From: Treponema sp.
GTDB lineage: Bacteria > Spirochaetota > Spirochaetia > Treponematales > Breznakiellaceae
Assembly: GCA_031283505.1 (NCBI GenBank)
Contig: JAITBO010000328.1
Location: 1 to 12,487, forward strand
Reading direction: 5' to 3'
Length of the DNA: 12,487 nt
A program made the position numbers and the translations under genes. The notes under the pieces are model-generated. The model made no database searches. It was not told the DNA's origin and saw only the letters and a program-made list of their open reading frames with translations. Of this stretch, positions 1 to 6,349 are shown piece by piece (position 1 is the stretch's first letter; every line of letters begins with the position of its first letter).

Positions 1-108
1 CTTAACCGCAGCATCCTTACCAAGCCCCGCCAGGATCAGGCCCCCCTCCAGGGTTACGCCGGCATTGTTAGTTAACTTTAGCAGGCTAGTACTACCATTG
101 GAGGGCAT
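1..108 (-). CDS. partial reading frame overlapping the lipoprotein 3' end, beta-helix-like
   Basis: This minus-strand frame opens at an ATG (108-106) inside the 3' end of the lipoprotein gene, in a different frame. It stays open for 36 codons to the window edge. A GGGAGGA Shine-Dalgarno-like sequence lies about 8 nt before the ATG, so translational coupling across a 17-nt overlap is possible. The peptide contains LTNNAGVTLEGGLILAGLG, a Gly/Asn/Leu/Thr pattern like the rungs of repetitive beta-helix surface proteins. There is no signal peptide, which is odd for that class. The alternative is a frameshift that detached this stretch from the upstream lipoprotein, because the frame is closed by a TAG only eight codons before the ATG. 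The family is not identified. Confidence 0.4.
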   Translation of the reverse strand, partial: MPSNGSTSLLKLTNNAGVTLEGGLILAGLGKDAAVK

Positions 109-1660
109 CAGACCCGTCCTCCCACTCAGGGACTACGACTACCCCGCCTCGTAACGTATTGATAACTTCCGGGACGCTCACCTCCCCGTCCTTGTAGATG
201 ATCACATACACGTCGTAATCTTTGCCTACCTGGTTTTCAAGCAGGGTTATCTGTCCTTTGTGGGGAATATCAGTCGCCGCCACGGGATCAAGGTTGTTCT
301 TGGTATAGGCCGAATAACCCGGCGGACTAGACGCGTCCGTATGGGGTACCACCGCGTAGTACACTTCCGCCTTCCCCGCATATCCGCTGGTGGTAAAGCC
401 GATCTCCGGCTTCATTGAATTCGACGGCCCCACAAACACCCCGTTACTGATCTTCAGGGTACTCTTGTCATCAGGGGGCCTGACGTCTATCGTGTAGCGT
501 ACCGCCCCGTTCCCGTTGGGCGTCCCTGTTCCGGGGTTCTTTATGTTGTGGAAGGCCGTAAAGTCCGTGTCACCGTCCTGGGCCTCGTCGTTTATCCCGT
601 TGCGGATTATCCACACCGGCACATTGTTCCCGCTCAGGTTAAACACTGATTTAAATTCGGTCCAAGGGTTCTCCCCCTCTCCGGTTAGGTTGAAGGGCAC
701 GTACTCAAGCCTAAAGTTCACGGAACCCCTTTCTCCTATGTGACCAAATCCTTTGGTATAGTCCTTTAGAGATTGGGTGATGACGTTCTTCGTCCTGGAA
801 AGCTCCACGTCTTTCTCTGATTTTTCTTGGACCTCCGTCCCGACCTTCACCAGGGTTGTAATACTCTTAAGAGCCAGGGGGTTTTCGTCATTAGCTGGTA
901 TAATATTTTGGGCATTAACCAGGTCGGTTAAACCATTCCCCGTAAGTCCCCGTTTTATGGTCCAGGTAACGTCCCACGCTACCGGGTGCAGGGTAACTTC
1001 TTTAGGCTTCCACGCTGCCGGTTCTTGAGGCTCCACCGGCTCGGTGGTCTGGTCCCCTGATGTAAACCCCTTATCCACCTCCGGCTCGATGGGCGGGCCC
1101 CCTAATGTAATAAACACCGTATCCACCACGATAGGCCACATGGTAATCGTAACCGTTCCGCTCCCGGTTACCAGTTGTTCCGCTAGTAGGCCTGCGGCCA
1201 GGAGGGTAGGCGAATCAGAGGTGTACTTGTACTTGTAGGTCCCGGTCCCTCCGGTTTCCTTTTCATAGTCCCTGTTCCAGTGTCCCATGAGGAGTAAGAA
1301 GTGATAGGTGGGCCCAAAAGCAATGGAATTGATGGAAAGCAGGCCATCGGTGTCATCATCGTCTTCCCTGCGGGCTTCTGCCAAGGCAACGATGTTTCCC
1401 GTATTATCCACAACGATGAGCTGCATAAAGTTACGGATGTCCCCCTTTATCCGTGTCGAGTCAGGGCCGGCAATGGATCGTGCGGAACCGTCATTACCGA
1501 TCAGGATGTCAATGGTAAAAGGATCGACATTGAGGTCATTCTGTTTCGGAGGGATGACGGTAATGGGGTTAAAACAAGCTGCCAGCAAGAGTGCCAGTAA
1601 GGGCAGCAAGCAGCCGGGCAGCAAGGCTGGCAAAAAGCCAAAACGTATCGGGTTTTTCAT
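92..1660 (-). CDS. putative outer-membrane or periplasmic lipoprotein, unknown function
   Basis: The frame encodes 522 residues from the ATG at 1660. An upstream in-frame ATG at 1690 exists, but AAGGAG lies 6 nt before the 1660 ATG, so I take the shorter form. The N-terminus has a charged start (MKNPIRFGF), a Leu/Ala-rich core and a lipobox L-A-A-C with Cys29, so export and lipidation are expected. After the Cys come an Asp-rich stretch near residue 100, a Pro/Glu-rich linker (about 200-215) and Gly/Asn-rich, beta-strand-like sequence to the end. I see no catalytic motif. It resembles the large, poorly characterised lipoproteins common in treponemes, an impression rather than a match to a named family. 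The gene ends in a different frame from an overlapping downstream frame (1-108), which may once have been part of it. It appears to have a leader of about 300 nt from a promoter near 1967-1995. Confidence 0.8.
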   Translation of the reverse strand: MKNPIRFGFLPALLPGCLLPLLALLLAACFNPITVIPPKQNDLNVDPFTIDILIGNDGSARSIAGPDSTRIKGDIRNFMQLIVVDNTGNIVALAEARREDDDDTDGLLSINSIAFGPTYHFLLLMGHWNRDYEKETGGTGTYKYKYTSDSPTLLAAGLLAEQLVTGSGTVTITMWPIVVDTVFITLGGPPIEPEVDKGFTSGDQTTEPVEPQEPAAWKPKEVTLHPVAWDVTWTIKRGLTGNGLTDLVNAQNIIPANDENPLALKSITTLVKVGTEVQEKSEKDVELSRTKNVITQSLKDYTKGFGHIGERGSVNFRLEYVPFNLTGEGENPWTEFKSVFNLSGNNVPVWIIRNGINDEAQDGDTDFTAFHNIKNPGTGTPNGNGAVRYTIDVRPPDDKSTLKISNGVFVGPSNSMKPEIGFTTSGYAGKAEVYYAVVPHTDASSPPGYSAYTKNNLDPVAATDIPHKGQITLLENQVGKDYDVYVIIYKDGEVSVPEVINTLRGGVVVVPEWEDGSDALQW

Positions 1661-1666
1661 AAACAA

Positions 1667-1672
1667 CTCCTT
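1667..1672 (-). promoter_or_regulatory. ribosome binding site that decides the lipoprotein start
   Basis: AAGGAG on the minus strand sits 6 nt upstream of the ATG at 1660-1658. No comparable site precedes the alternative in-frame ATG at 1690, which lies in the loop of a small hairpin (CCCGC-CAT-GCGGG, 1683-1695). Confidence 0.75.
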
Positions 1673-1817
1673 GTATAGTTTTCCCGCCATGCGGGTATAG
1701 AGAACGAAGTAAAGAAGTAAAAGTTCTTTGGAGGCAGATGTAACGAGGAGAAAAAAGGAAGAAAGAAGAAGTTATAGGTCCTGTGCCATATAAGGGTTTT
1801 AAATTCTGTGTGTGTAT

Positions 1818-1826
1818 GGGGGGGGG
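1818..1826. repeat. homopolymeric G9 tract (C9 on the lipoprotein sense strand)
   Basis: Nine consecutive G residues are followed by A-GG and preceded by a short TG dinucleotide run. The tract is about 158 bp upstream of the lipoprotein start and about 135 nt downstream of the predicted transcription start. Such a run is prone to slipped-strand length change. In Treponema pallidum, poly-G tracts upstream of some tpr genes are known to vary expression, but those lie at the promoter and this one lies in the leader. Confidence 0.6.
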
Positions 1827-1966
1827 AGGTAAAACCAGACTAAAGAAACCCGGAGAAGAAAAAACTGTCCTTAACCAGCCGTACATCACCCGCTCCCTGA
1901 CTGCGGCAAAAGTTACCGCCGCTTCTCTCATAGCATTAAATATCGAAACATACTCAGCGTTCATTC

Positions 1967-1995
1967 ATAATATAGCCCATAAAAAATAAAAACAA
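1967..1995 (-). promoter_or_regulatory. sigma-70-type promoter toward the lipoprotein
   Basis: On the minus strand, a -35 TTGTTT (1995-1990) is separated by exactly 17 nt from a -10 TATTAT (1972-1967). The expected transcription start is near 1960, which gives a leader of about 300 nt before the ATG at 1660. A weaker alternative, TTTACT with 16 nt to TATACC, lies closer to the gene. Confidence 0.5.
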
Positions 1996-2036
1996 GGGGG
2001 TGATCCATAAAATATGATAGAGGGGTAATGACAACA

Positions 2037-2069
2037 GGTTAAAAACGGTGCCTGGCACCGTTTTTAACC
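2037..2069. repeat. perfect palindrome, 16-bp arms with a 1-nt centre
   Basis: GGTTAAAAACGGTGCC (2037-2052), one T, then its exact reverse complement (2054-2069). As RNA it would form a 14-bp hairpin with a CCTGG loop. It sits upstream of two divergent genes, so it does not terminate either. GGTGCCTGGCACC-type palindromes occur as dispersed intergenic repeats in several bacteria. A repeat element, or the leftover terminator of a lost gene, are the likeliest readings. Confidence 0.7.
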
Positions 2070-2142
2070 GTTTTGTTGGTTCGTGGTTTTTTTCTTAAAA
2101 TACCTACTCACCTTGAAGATTCCCCATCGAATCAAAATCCTG

Positions 2143-2150
2143 TATATTAT
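2143..2150 (+). promoter_or_regulatory. -10 element(s) immediately before uvrC
   Basis: TATATTAT contains overlapping TATATT and TATTAT hexamers and ends 5 nt before the uvrC ATG. No good -35 lies at 16-18 nt; TTGAAG at 2113-2118 is too far. A start of transcription at or next to the ATG would give a leaderless message. Only AGG at 2151-2153, 2 nt from the ATG, could serve as a ribosome site. Confidence 0.35.
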
Positions 2151-2155
2151 AGGCT

Positions 2156-4201
2156 ATGGATACAGGGCTTCCCGACGCCTGGGCTTCCCTCAAGACCGCA
2201 GCCCATGAGGCGCCCCAGGAACCGGGTGTATACATCATGAAGGACAGCGAAAATCGGATCATCTATATAGGAAAGGCGCGGGTACTCAAAAACCGGCTGG
2301 TCTCCTATTTTTCCGGCGGCAAGGATGTCAAGACCGCCACCTTGATGCGGCACGTCCGGGCCATAGAGACCATCATCGTGGCCAATGAATACGAAGCCCT
2401 GCTCCTGGAAAACACCCTCATCAAACAGCACAACCCCAAGTACAATATCAACCTGAAGGACGGCAAGACCTACCCGGTTATCCGCGTTACTGCCGGGGAA
2501 TTCCCCAGGGTGTTCAGAACCAGGCACATCCTGGAAGATGGTTCCCGGTACTTTGGGCCCTTCCCCAACATTCCCGCAGTGGATACCATGCTGGATCTCA
2601 TCGACAAGCTCTTTCCCCTGCGGAAGTGCCGCCGCTTTCGTATGCGGAGAAAGGGCGCCGGAAATTCCGCCGGAATTTCCGCCGGCAGCCAGGGGCCTTG
2701 CATATACTATCATATAGGCCGATGTGCGGCCCCCTGCTGCGGCAAGATCAACGCCGAAGAATACGGTCGCCATGTGGATAGGGTAGAAAAGCTCCTCTCC
2801 GGGGAGACCGGGTCCCTTATCATGGAACTTACGGAGGGGATGCACGAAGCTGCGGCGGAATTGAAATTTGAGCGGGCCGCCCAACTGCGGAACGCCGTAA
2901 AAGCTATAGAACAGCTTTCTGCCGGTGTCACGGTAGTGGACTTTGATCCTGATGGCCGGGACTATATCGCCTGGGCTGCCGAAGGCGTCTTCGCTACCTT
3001 TACGGTCTTTTCCATGCGGGGCGGCAAAATGACGGGCCGGGAACTTTTTCGCACCCGTTCCGCCGCCGGCGAGGCTGAATCCCTGGAGACCTTCGCCGCC
3101 TCCTACTATACCCCGGACCGTCCTCCTCCGCCGCAGATTTACCTGGCCTTTGGAGCGGAAGACGCCGCCGCCGGTCCCCGGATCGCCGCGGGAAACGAAA
3201 GCGCCCCCTATGCCTCCCTCCTCCGCTGGTTCCGGGAACAGTTCGGCTATGAGCCGGAACTGCTGCCACCTGACGAAAAACGCCACGAGGCGGTTCTGTC
3301 CATGGCCCGGCAGAACGCCCTGGAAGATCTCAGGCGCCGGCTCAAGGAAAGGGGGGCGGGTCCCGCCTTGGACGAGATGGCTCAGGTTTTGGGCCTTAAA
3401 ACCAGACCCGAACGGATTGAAGGCTTCGACATTGCCCAACTGGACGGGAAACATCCGGTGGCGTCTCTCATCTCCTTCAAGAACGGGGTTCCGGATCGGA
3501 AGAACTACCGCTGTTTCAATCTCCGTACCGTAGTGGGGGTGGTGGATGACTTTGCCGCCATGCGGGAAGCCGTACACCGCCGCTATTCCCGGCTGATACG
3601 GGAAGGCAAAGAACTGCCGGATTTGGTACTCATAGACGGCGGTATAGGCCAGGTGAACGCCGCCAAAGGGGTATTGGACGAACTGGGTATGGACAGCGAT
3701 CTTGTGGGCCTGGCCAAACGGGATGAAGAACTCTGGCTTCCCCATGCCCGGCAGCCGGTACGCCTTTCCAAACGTTCCGAGGCCCTCAAGGTTCTCCAGT
3801 TCGTCCGGGACGAAACTCACCGTTTCGCCACATCCCTCAACCAGCGGCTCCGTTCCAAGGACTTGACCTTTCCGGCTCTGGAGTCTGTGGAGGGCATAGG
3901 CCCCAAACGGGCTGCCGCCCTCATGAAAGCCTACGGCAGCCTTGAAGCCGTGGCCGCCGCCGCTCCCGAAGAGCTGGCCGGGAGATGCCGTTTGAGCGAA
4001 GCCGCCGCCCGTGCTGTCCGGGCCGCCGCGAGACTGGCCCTGGAGGATCGGGAGGCTACAAAGAAACGCCTTGACCAGGGAGCGGGACGTTCCGCCCCAA
4101 AAAAGACCGAAACCCTCTATGGGGATCTCAATTCCCGAAGCGCCGGGACCGGAGCGGCCCTGGCCGCCGAAGCCGGGGCGGATTATGACGCGGACGAATA
4201 G
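2156..4201 (+). CDS. uvrC: UvrABC system protein C (excinuclease subunit)
   Basis: UvrC makes both incisions around a bulky DNA lesion after UvrA/UvrB have located it. All domains are present in 681 residues. The GIY-YIG nuclease is N-terminal (GVY 24-26, YIG 37-39, ALLLENTLIKQHNPKYN 81-97). A cysteine cluster follows (C158, C182, C190, C194, C195, in the PC..YHIGRC.APC context). A UVR helix pair that binds UvrB spans about 224-254. The RNase H-like 5' nuclease has D425 (FDIAQLDG), D494 (LIDGG) and H555 (ETHRFA). A C-terminal HhH pair includes GIGPKRAAAL (580-589). The start is supported by the usual distance of about 24 residues to GVY. The tail beyond 635 is an Ala/Gly/Asp-rich extension. 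A short Gly/Ser/Ala insert (about 165-180) is encoded by an inverted repeat. The next gene begins 31 bp downstream. Confidence 0.97.
   Translation: MDTGLPDAWASLKTAAHEAPQEPGVYIMKDSENRIIYIGKARVLKNRLVSYFSGGKDVKTATLMRHVRAIETIIVANEYEALLLENTLIKQHNPKYNINLKDGKTYPVIRVTAGEFPRVFRTRHILEDGSRYFGPFPNIPAVDTMLDLIDKLFPLRKCRRFRMRRKGAGNSAGISAGSQGPCIYYHIGRCAAPCCGKINAEEYGRHVDRVEKLLSGETGSLIMELTEGMHEAAAELKFERAAQLRNAVKAIEQLSAGVTVVDFDPDGRDYIAWAAEGVFATFTVFSMRGGKMTGRELFRTRSAAGEAESLETFAASYYTPDRPPPPQIYLAFGAEDAAAGPRIAAGNESAPYASLLRWFREQFGYEPELLPPDEKRHEAVLSMARQNALEDLRRRLKERGAGPALDEMAQVLGLKTRPERIEGFDIAQLDGKHPVASLISFKNGVPDRKNYRCFNLRTVVGVVDDFAAMREAVHRRYSRLIREGKELPDLVLIDGGIGQVNAAKGVLDELGMDSDLVGLAKRDEELWLPHARQPVRLSKRSEALKVLQFVRDETHRFATSLNQRLRSKDLTFPALESVEGIGPKRAAALMKAYGSLEAVAAAAPEELAGRCRLSEAAARAVRAAARLALEDREATKKRLDQGAGRSAPKKTETLYGDLNSRSAGTGAALAAEAGADYDADE
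2660..2680. repeat. inverted repeat inside uvrC
   Basis: GGAAATTCC (2660-2668), GCC, GGAATTTCC (2672-2680) are perfect inverted arms, which also read as two 12-nt near-tandem units. They encode the NSAGISAG part of a linker insert between the first cysteine and the C182-C195 cluster. The insert keeps the frame. Confidence 0.6.
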
Positions 4202-4232
4202 CCCGTATATATATGTGTGAGGAATCCCTGTT

Positions 4233-5213
4233 ATGAATATGAATGTCCGCCGAAAGGCGGCCCTGTTACCTGTCGCCCGGTTGTTCGTCATCCTGGTTAT
4301 TGCCGGTTCTGCCGTCTCCTGCCGGAGCCTGCCGCCTGTAACGCCCGCAGAAAGACCGGGCCCGGCGGCTTCTCCGGAGGAACTTCTGCCCCAATGGGAA
4401 CCTTTCGCCGGAAATGTGACATCGGCCCTCTCCTTCTTTGAGGGGAAAGTCCGTGAACCCAGGCTGGAACTCTGGGCCTTGCGGGTGGACCTGGAAGCGC
4501 CGGGACTGCGTATCGTGGTAAGCGGTCCTGATCCGGTTAAAGGGGAATTCCGGGAAGGATATATCTCCGGTACCACCGTGAGCGGTTTTGTCAGGCGCTA
4601 CGATTGTCTTGCGGGGATAAACGCCAATCCTTTCAGCCTGATTTCCGAAAGGACAGGGGAAGACCGGGCCATAGACGGCGTTGCTGTTGCAGGCGGGGTC
4701 GTGGTTTCCCGTCCGGATACTGCTTTTGACGCCCTGGTTTTCTACGAAGACCAGGCCGGGGGTGTGGTCAGGGCAGCCATAGTGAACCAGGAGGAGATAA
4801 TATCCTTAGAGGGGATACAGGATGCCGTAGGCGGTTTTTGGATAGTACTCCAGGACGGTGAGATAACCGGGCGGCTGAGGGCGCCTAAAACAGCGCCGTC
4901 TCGTCATCCCCGAAGCGCGGCGGGGCTGTCCGCAGATGGGCGTTACCTTTACCTTCTTGTGGTGGACGGGCGGCGATTCGGGAGTGTAGGCGCCACCGAG
5001 GTGGAACTTGCGGAACTGTTGCGGCGGCTGGGCGCCTCCGATGGGATCAACTTTGACGGCGGCGGTTCCACGTCTCTGGCTCTGCGTTTCTCCGGCGGGA
5101 AGGTCCGTCCGGTGAATACCCCCATACACAACCATATTCGCGGCTGGGAACGGAAAGTAGCCGTATGCTTGGGGATAGGGATAGGGACGGGGACGGAAAA
5201 CAATGCCTGGTGA
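4233..5213 (+). CDS. lipoprotein with phosphodiester glycosidase (NAGPA/DUF2233) domain
   Basis: The frame encodes 326 residues. A GAGGA site (4219-4223) lies 9 nt before the ATG at 4233. The N-terminus (MNMNVRRK, then a hydrophobic core ending AGSAVSC) is a lipoprotein signal with Cys30. From about residue 75 the sequence fits the phosphodiester glycosidase fold that includes the human uncovering enzyme and bacterial cell-wall-linked relatives. Diagnostic motifs are AGINANPF (127-134), HPRSAAGLS (225-233), VVDGR (243-247) and NFDGGGSTS (273-281). The substrate in this organism is unknown; a sugar-phosphodiester in the envelope is the natural guess. It is likely co-transcribed with uvrC. The C-terminus is odd: after VCLGI it runs through a hexanucleotide repeat (GIGTGT) and stops at a TGA that lies in frame with the HD-GYP fossil. 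The original stop may therefore be lost. Confidence 0.88.
   Translation: MNMNVRRKAALLPVARLFVILVIAGSAVSCRSLPPVTPAERPGPAASPEELLPQWEPFAGNVTSALSFFEGKVREPRLELWALRVDLEAPGLRIVVSGPDPVKGEFREGYISGTTVSGFVRRYDCLAGINANPFSLISERTGEDRAIDGVAVAGGVVVSRPDTAFDALVFYEDQAGGVVRAAIVNQEEIISLEGIQDAVGGFWIVLQDGEITGRLRAPKTAPSRHPRSAAGLSADGRYLYLLVVDGRRFGSVGATEVELAELLRRLGASDGINFDGGGSTSLALRFSGGKVRPVNTPIHNHIRGWERKVAVCLGIGIGTGTENNAW
5172..5195 (+). repeat. in-frame hexanucleotide tandem repeat at the glycosidase 3' end
   Basis: Four exact 6-bp units, GGGATA twice then GGGACG twice, encode Gly-Ile-Gly-Ile-Gly-Thr-Gly-Thr (residues 314-321). The repeat lies about 18 bp before the junction with the HD-GYP remnant. Confidence 0.65.
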
Positions 5214-5525
5214 CGGCAAGCCCGGGACATCGCCCTTACCCATCACGAAAGCTGGGACGGCAACGGTTATCCCGGCTGGGTAGACCCCTTGACCGGCAAT
5301 CCCTTAAAGACCTGCACATGATGTGTTTGACGCTCTTTCTTCCCGGCGGGTTTACAAGACTCCTGGAACGAGGAACAGGTTTTGGTAGAGATACGCAGCC
5401 TGTCGGGTATAAAATTCGATCCGGAACTTGTGGGCATTCTCTTTGAGATACTGCCCCAGATCAGGCAGGTACGGGCCCTGGTTCGTGTTGTTCGTGGTTC
5501 ATATTACTCTTCCTGTGTAATATGA
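5214..5525 (+). pseudogene. HD-GYP domain fossil (C-terminal part, deleted and frameshifted)
   Basis: HD-GYP proteins are phosphohydrolases that typically degrade cyclic di-GMP. Three blocks in sequence are recognisable. Block 1 (5214-5318) reads ARDIALTHHESWDGNGYPG, with the hallmark HHE..DG.GYP, then a TGA at 5319. Block 2, in the +1 frame (5320-5358), reads DVFDALSSRRVYK, the usual segment after GRI..ADVFDAL. Block 3, back in the first frame (5358-5525), reads DSWNEEQVLVEIRSLSG then IKFDPELV...FEILPQIRQVR. Between blocks 1 and 2 roughly 15-25 residues of the usual linker are missing. Between blocks 2 and 3 one nucleotide is lost (TACAAGACTCC). The N-terminal receiver or sensor part and the HD metal-binding core are absent. 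It begins directly after the glycosidase stop and cannot make a working enzyme. Confidence 0.85.
5499..5525. terminator. possible weak hairpin terminator after the fossil
   Basis: TCATATTAC (5499-5507) and GTAATATGA (5517-5525) are perfect inverted arms with a 9-nt loop. There is no downstream T tract, and the stem is AT-rich. It sits between the rightward uvrC/glycosidase unit and the leftward CBM48 gene, where a terminator would be expected. Confidence 0.3.
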
Positions 5526-5563
5526 GTTACTACAATGTCCCCGAAAAAGCCGCGCCGGAGTTT

Positions 5564-6307
5564 TCAGCGGACCACGGCTTCCGAGACCGTTTCTCCTTTG
5601 GAACTGTATACTTTTGCCGTGTTGTTAGGATCGGGAAACCGCTGGCCCCGGTGGTGGAACACATAATGATAGGTTCCCGGAGGAAGGGGGAGGACCAGTG
5701 AATAGAATTCCGGGGCGGTCTCCCTCAGTTCGTACATGAAGGGATCCCAGCCGTTAAAGTCCCCGGCCACCGTGATGGTTTCTCCGGGAGGGGCCCGGTA
5801 AGTAAAGCTGAGGGTTCCCGGCGGTCCGTCAAAGGCAGTAGGAATTCGCGGCGTTTCCGGAAGGATCACCACCGAGCGGTAAATGCCAGAACGCTCGTCC
5901 ATGCGGCGCAGGGGATTGAGGGGGTCCACAGTCCACAAGCCGTCTATGATAAGGCGGTATTCCAGTTCCCTCCTGTCCTTTGGCAGGGGATAGGCATGGA
6001 ACAGAATGCCCGAATCCCGGTAAAGGTCTTCGTTTCCTTTTTTCGGGTCTGCGGCTTCGGGATCGTCCCGGATCTTCATGATTTTTTGAAACCAGTAAAT
6101 TTTGGCAAACCCTTCATGGGCAAAGGCGATCCCGATGCTCCGGTTGCCGGAAGGCGCGGTAAACAGTACGCCGTCATCCACTATTTCAGGTTTTCCGGGG
6201 ACTTTCAAACCTAAAAGATGATCGATAAATTGATAAGATCCCGTATCTAACGCCCCGATATTGCCGATAATAAGCGCAAGGAACGTTAGCATGATAAGTC
6301 GTTTCAT
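5564..6307 (-). CDS. secreted protein with CBM48-like (isoamylase N-terminal/AMPK) glycogen-binding domain
   Basis: The frame encodes 247 residues. The start at 6307 has AAAGGA only 3 nt upstream of the ATG, which is close but the best available. Residues 1-19 form a signal peptide (MKRLIMLTF, hydrophobic core, GNIGA). The N-terminal half (about 25-150) is probably a beta-sandwich (EYRLIIDGLWTVDPLNP near 116-132). The C-terminal half (about 166-240) is a clear CBM48/E-set module: TITVAGDFNGWDPF (177-190), LPLPPGTYHYVFHHRGQ (206-222), PDPNN (225-229). Such domains bind alpha-glucans and usually precede a glycoside hydrolase domain, but no hydrolase follows here. It may be a periplasmic binding or structural protein. 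It diverges from the TPR gene across 42 bp. Confidence 0.8.
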   Translation of the reverse strand: MKRLIMLTFLALIIGNIGALDTGSYQFIDHLLGLKVPGKPEIVDDGVLFTAPSGNRSIGIAFAHEGFAKIYWFQKIMKIRDDPEAADPKKGNEDLYRDSGILFHAYPLPKDRRELEYRLIIDGLWTVDPLNPLRRMDERSGIYRSVVILPETPRIPTAFDGPPGTLSFTYRAPPGETITVAGDFNGWDPFMYELRETAPEFYSLVLPLPPGTYHYVFHHRGQRFPDPNNTAKVYSSKGETVSEAVVR

Positions 6308-6349
6308 ATATCCTTTACAATTATCGGTTGATATTCCAATATCTTAATT
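6308..6349. promoter_or_regulatory. compact divergent control region
   Basis: Only 42 bp separate the CBM48 and TPR start codons. A leftward -10 candidate GATAAT is at 6325-6320. A rightward -35 candidate TTTACA is at 6314-6319, with a poor -10 about 17-18 nt later that would place transcription at or near the TPR ATG. GATATT-CC-AATATC (6330-6343) is a perfect inverted repeat and could be an operator. No Shine-Dalgarno sequence precedes the TPR ATG. Confidence 0.4.

Larger units (their letters stand above)
1661..2155. other. 495-bp spacer between divergent lipoprotein and uvrC genes
   Basis: No convincing gene is seen. Short open frames exist on both strands (for example minus 1964 downward, starting MNAEYVSIF), but they lack a ribosome site and resemble nothing I know. 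The spacer holds a leftward promoter (1967-1995), a G9 tract (1818-1826), a purine-rich stretch (about 1741-1770), a small GCGGC/GCCGC hairpin (about 1903-1922), a perfect palindrome (2037-2069) and the uvrC promoter region. Confidence 0.6.

Noticed and set aside
1661..1690. ATG at 1690 as lipoprotein start
   Set aside because: It lacks a ribosome site and adds ten residues before an otherwise normal signal peptide. AAGGAG supports 1660.
1783..1989. Short frames in the spacer on both strands (plus 1783-1989; minus from 1964)
   Set aside because: There is no ribosome site and no recognisable product. The minus start lies upstream of the predicted transcription start, and the frame then runs antiparallel over a leader with a homopolymer.
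2147..4576. 809-codon open frame antisense to uvrC and into the glycosidase
   Set aside because: uvrC and the glycosidase have full domain signatures in the plus strand. The antisense product has no recognisable motif and is a GC-driven shadow.
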